The notes beneath the pieces were generated by a model. The model saw only the letters and a program-made list of their open reading frames with translations, made no database searches and was not told the origin of the DNA. Below are positions 60,090 to 64,000 of a stretch of DNA of 64,000 nucleotides, one piece after another (positions within the stretch are counted from its first letter, which is position 1; the number at the start of each line of letters is the position of its first letter). Location: the NCBI GenBank assembly GCA_965153455.1, contig OZ234494.1, positions 16,306,001 through 16,370,000 on the forward strand, given 5' to 3'. This DNA is from Sphagnum compactum (Eukaryota; Bryophyta; Sphagnopsida; Sphagnales). Made by a program: the position numbers and the translations under genes.

Positions 60090-60540
60090 CCTTATGTTTA
60101 AGAAGCATAGGCTAAGATGGCATGTGTTCACGAGACCCAGGCCCATGTTCAAGAAGCTTGGAATCTCACCAAAAAGACCTAGACAAGCCCATCCCAATCC
60201 AAGAAGCCTATGCTTACGAAGCACAAAACACCTTGACCCTCTGTACAAAAAGACCTAGATAAGCCTATCCTTGGTCCACGAAGCCCAAGCCCATGCATAA
60301 GAGGCCCAAATCACCTTCACCTTATATACAAAAAGCTTAGAACCTCACCAAAAAGATTTAGACAAACCCATCCCCAATCCAAGAAGCTCATGCCCAATAG
60401 GCCCAAACAACCTTGACTATATATCCAAGAAGCCTAGGTCCTTACCAAAAAGGCCAAAAGTGGCCCATCCCTAGTCCAAGAAACCCAATCCTATGCGCAA
60501 GAAGCATGAGCCACCTACATTTGTTAAGAAAACATGGGGC
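60090..60540 (+). repeat. Degenerate tandem repeat, about 92-95 bp unit
   Basis: About five units share AAGAAGCNTAGGACCTCACCAAAA-like and AGACAAGCCCATCCCNANTCC-like blocks, with CCAAGAAGCC and CACCTTGACC words. Clear starts lie at about 60148, 60332 and 60427. Decayed units may continue to about 60770. Confidence 0.65.
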
Positions 60541-60779
60541 CCTGATAAGCAAAAGGGCCATGTTATATCTAAGGCCTTTACTAGGAGGAAAAACCCCTAG
60601 GTAGCCTAGGAGAAAGACATGGGTCCCCAAATAACAAAACACTAGACAAGCCCATTCTTGGTTCTGGGCATAACATGCCATTGGAAAAAGTCCAAGCAAC
60701 CTAGGAAAAGCCCAAGAAAGAGCCACTATTGGTTTAGTTAGAGAAAAGTTTAGGGTCCTTAGAGAAGAGCCCATGCAAC

Positions 60780-62450
60780 ATATGTAACAAATTGCAATAC
60801 CCTCATCTTACATGTATATGTACAAACAATGAAGGTTTGTAGAAAATGGAAGTTACAATAAAAAGGGTTTTCATAAATTGTACTTAAAACAAGGTAGTTC
60901 AAAGCCCAAAAAAATTTTAAAAATTAAAAATTACTTTTTTTATATTAAATGATTTAAAATATATCTATGGGAAAGTAATACTCTTCACAATATATTGAGA
61001 AATGTAAATATAGTCCAAAAGCCATTTTTTAAATCACCAAATTTGATGAAATATTTAATCATATATCGAATGTGAGTTGTTCAATTCCATATGAACAATT
61101 CCACTCTTGCAATTCCACAAAAACATTTGGATGAAAATTTTTGTTCGAATAAATGCAAGTGTGTGGGAAAAAAAATTGTTGAAATTTAATTATTTTTTGA
61201 AATGTGCAAAAAATTGAGTTATAAACTATGTGTCAAAAATTCATTTCATGCATTTCTCAAAACATTAAATAGAATGAAAAAATCTACCCCAAAAATAATA
61301 CAAAAATGTACCAAAACATCATGCATTTTTTTCTCAAGTCCCCCCCCCCCTAATCATGTGCTTTCACCCTATTATGAAAGGTAACTCAATATGGTGTATT
61401 AAAAGAACTTTAAGCCTTGGGTACACTGCCAAACTTTTCACACCATGACAAGAAGGTTGTGTGGAGCTTTGGGATATGATTATGAGACACTTCATGGTGA
61501 CCTTTCATTCACATCAACTACACAAACCAAAACAAAAAGGTAGTTAATGTAATTGAAACTAAAATCTAGAATGAATCAACCATGGATTTCACTGATTTTA
61601 CCTACCTCGATACCATATTAGCGTATTTTTTAACTCCCCCACATGAACTACATCAAAATGACACATACCTAAAATTTTCAAAAGTGGGAGTCCTTAAATT
61701 CTCAAGGCTGAACTTCTAAAACTTGAATAGGTCATAACATTCTTCAAATAGCCACAACTTGTGACCAATAAGTCTTCTTTCACCACATTGTAGCTTGCAC
61801 CTAAACCTTTTCATTGATTTAAAATGTGCCATGAACATAAATGTTTTGATCCACCAATTGACATTTTGAACATTTGGGATTTATACGGAATTTCAACTCC
61901 CAATGGGAGTTGATTTTACGAATATTTGGGGTTGTCTTGCCCTTGATTCCAACACATTCTCACCTTTTGTGGAAATGTATAATTTCATTAACAATTCATG
62001 TCACATCTTAAACTTTCATGCAACTTGACTTGAAGGGGAGGCTTTGGTTTCTCATCATCCCAAGAAGGATAACCTTCATTTATCATGGTAATTGACCATG
62101 CACCATAATTAATTTTGTGACACAACACTGGTATGAAACTAGATGTTTTATTTAACAACTAGGTAGTTTAGTAGATTATTAAGGTATGGATCCAAATTGT
62201 GTTTGTTGATTAGCTATTCAATTAAGTTATCCATTGCATAATTGATTGTTGTTAATGCATGAACAATGAATTGATTTTGAAACAAGTGAGATATTAAGGT
62301 ATGAAAAATTGATTAATATTAGACTTAAACAATTGAGCTTTAGTAGTTGTGGGTTCAACAAATGATTATGCATGTTACATATTGTTTACAATTAGAAACA
62401 TGATAATATTATATAATTATGAAATCACCAAAATTGAGATTTAAGGTTGT
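60780..62450. other. AT-rich DNA, no gene seen
   Basis: Strongly AT-rich with a 10-base C run at about 61339-61348 and a 9-bp-stem palindrome near 61887-61907 (TCAACTCCC...GGGAGTTGA). No gene recognised. Confidence 0.5.
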
Positions 62451-62459
62451 GTAGTGCGT

Positions 62460-63420
62460 AATTAGGTCGCCGCACAAATCTAAAACACTGGCTGATTTTG
62501 GGGATTAGATTGTATTATCAGCCGTCATCTTAGTGCGGCGCCCTATTAATACTGCATGGAGATGCATGGGTTGCCGGGTCTTTGTTGGTGTGTGCTAAGT
62601 GGTTCAGGAGAATTGGCGGCTGAAAATAATGAGGAAGGATGGAGCCGACTTGATGAAGAGGAGCAAGCGATGGCGGCTAACGGTCGGTGCTGGGTTGAAC
62701 GGAGCGGGAGAATCTTCGGGAGGCTTCAGGAGGAAGCTAACGGATGTCTGGTGTGCAATTTGGAGGCTCCAAGAAATGGCAAGAAGGAGTGTGAGTAGAG
62801 GAAGGGGAGCGAAGTGAGAGAAAAGGATAGGTAGCTGCTAGAGGAGAAAGATCAAGAGATCTGATTTTTAGCAAGCAGGATAATTTTGGCAGTATGCTTA
62901 GTTGATCGGAGGAGGCATTCGAGAGGCAGAAGGTTGGCACTCTGGTAGGTGATCAAAAGAAGTTTTGTAAGTCAGGAGAGCTTGGCTTAATGCTAGAACT
63001 TTCCGCTGCGCCTGGTAATTGGTCAAGCTGCTGTAGAAGAGTTTTAAAAAAACTGGACAACACTAGGAATCTGGTGTTTTTGTGAACATTTGATGGGAAT
63101 CCAGCTTGTGCTTTCGGGCGACGTATGTAGTCTGTAATGAAAGAGTTTCCCTGGCTGGCATTTGTATGAATGACCGAGGCAGGAGGTGGATGTTATGAAA
63201 TCTGCTCTGTTGTTTTGTGGAAGCAAAGCTCTTGTATGTTTGTGATCTTGTAACGTGCATCTGAGAGAGTCAGTAGGTAGTTAATTGGTGAGGAAGATCA
63301 GAGTCTTGATCTGTGTGAAGAACATCAGGGGGACATGGACGTTGGGGTTCGTGCAGGCAGTCAGCGTGCTGTGTGATTTCGGACCCTCTCTTTTTGGTTA
63401 CAATTGCATCTTGAGGGGAG
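62460..63420 (+). other. GC-richer block, unidentified
   Basis: A sharp change from AT-rich DNA to balanced, G-rich plus-strand sequence lasts about 950 bp. The inverted words CGCCGCAC (62468-62475) and GTGCGGCG (about 62533-62540) flank its start. A plus frame at 62556-62798 (MEMHGLPGLCWCVLSG, then E/G/R-rich) is the longest but resembles no family. It could be the edge of an LTR-type element, a non-coding transcript or a first exon. Confidence 0.3.
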
Positions 63421-63429
63421 ATTATGCAT

Positions 63430-64000
63430 GCATGTGGTGTTTCATTGTATTTAATTAATTATTGGAAGGAAAGCACTTGTATTAGAAGGAAAAGAGATAT
63501 TAATCACACATAAGGTCTATCACACCAACAAATATCATAGTGGTTAAATCATTGTTAATCTAACATTGTTCATACATATATTAATTTATGTCGGTAGGTA
63601 GTTGATGTGTATTGCCTACGTGGCATATGAACAAAATGTTTATCAAAATGTGATAGCATGGTGGTAAGGTGTGAGTGCAAAGAGAAAAAATGTTTAAAAT
63701 CTTAAATTTTCGTTCGTTTGCAACCCTATCAACATTGATAAACTATCAATTCAAAAAGAGGGATGAAAAAGTAACAATGGAATGGTTCCATCAATCCACC
63801 GTTAAAAAGTGCGCACTTTGTTGCAAACATGCACTTTGTTCAAATAAAATAAAAATTACTATCTATAACCTTACTATAATAATTATTATTATGGGTAATT
63901 AAAGGTTTACATGGGTAAGGAAAAATGGATTTAAATTACTTACTTCATAATACATGTAGGAAGGACCACTATGGTAATTTAGGGGATAAGGGTAGGAGGA
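63430..64000. other. AT-rich DNA, no gene seen
   Basis: Ordinary AT-rich sequence up to the window edge. A 75-codon plus frame (63675-63902) is K/N/I-rich and not supported. Confidence 0.5.

Noticed and set aside
1-64000. CRISPR arrays, bacterial operons or rRNA genes
   Set aside because: None seen. The introns, transposons and gene types show nuclear eukaryotic DNA.

Overview
The window is nuclear DNA from a plant-type (streptophyte) eukaryote. It carries five intron-containing protein genes, about one per 12 kb, in AT-rich sequence full of old transposons and degenerate tandem repeats. The plant assignment rests on a chloroplast ferredoxin-thioredoxin reductase catalytic subunit with a transit-peptide-like leader, a plant-type Nudix hydrolase, a P/U-type cyclin and a plant-style ribosomal protein SA. 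I cannot fix the lineage; a non-flowering plant is a weak guess. Exon boundaries were placed by hand from GT/AG sites, reading phase and family similarity.

Layout. 0-14.2 kb: no host gene. Two MITEs of different type (520-898 and 1062-1317) are followed by a 7.85-kb element (1630-9482) with long terminal inverted repeats and a target-site duplication. It sits inside a dispersed repeat whose uninterrupted copy lies at 26.1 kb. Tandem repeats (10.5-11.3 kb) and an A-rich tract (12.66-13.64 kb) follow. 15.2-21.3 kb: a divergent gene pair, a Nudix hydrolase (minus, 5 exons) and 40S ribosomal protein SA (plus, 5 exons). They share a GC-rich intergenic region with a telomere-type repeat, a site II-like motif and a 70-bp-period tandem duplication. 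22.8-24.7 kb: a 5'-truncated LINE (minus) in one frame broken only by stop codons. 25-27 kb: a Harbinger-type MITE, the intact host repeat and a fold-back repeat. 28.0-29.7 kb: the ferredoxin-thioredoxin reductase catalytic subunit gene (plus, 6 exons).

30-37 kb: mostly AT-rich sequence with AGGT-type low complexity and unrecognised old repeats. 37.9-41.3 kb: an MFS transporter of the MOT2/MFSD5 type (minus, 8 exons). 43-52.5 kb: microsatellites, unrecognised AT-rich sequence and a minisatellite of about 54 bp. 55.2-57.3 kb: a P/U-type cyclin (minus, 2 exons). 58.5-64 kb: a fold-back AGGT/ACCT tract, a second copy of the 1.06-kb MITE, a tandem repeat of about 93 bp, and a GC-richer unidentified block at 62.5-63.4 kb.

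The five genes serve unrelated cell functions (translation, plastid redox signalling, nucleotide or inositol-pyrophosphate hydrolysis, membrane transport, cell-cycle control) and do not form a pathway. The most informative part of the window is the transposon record: a nested insertion with its target duplication, and an unoccupied paralogous target 17 kb away.
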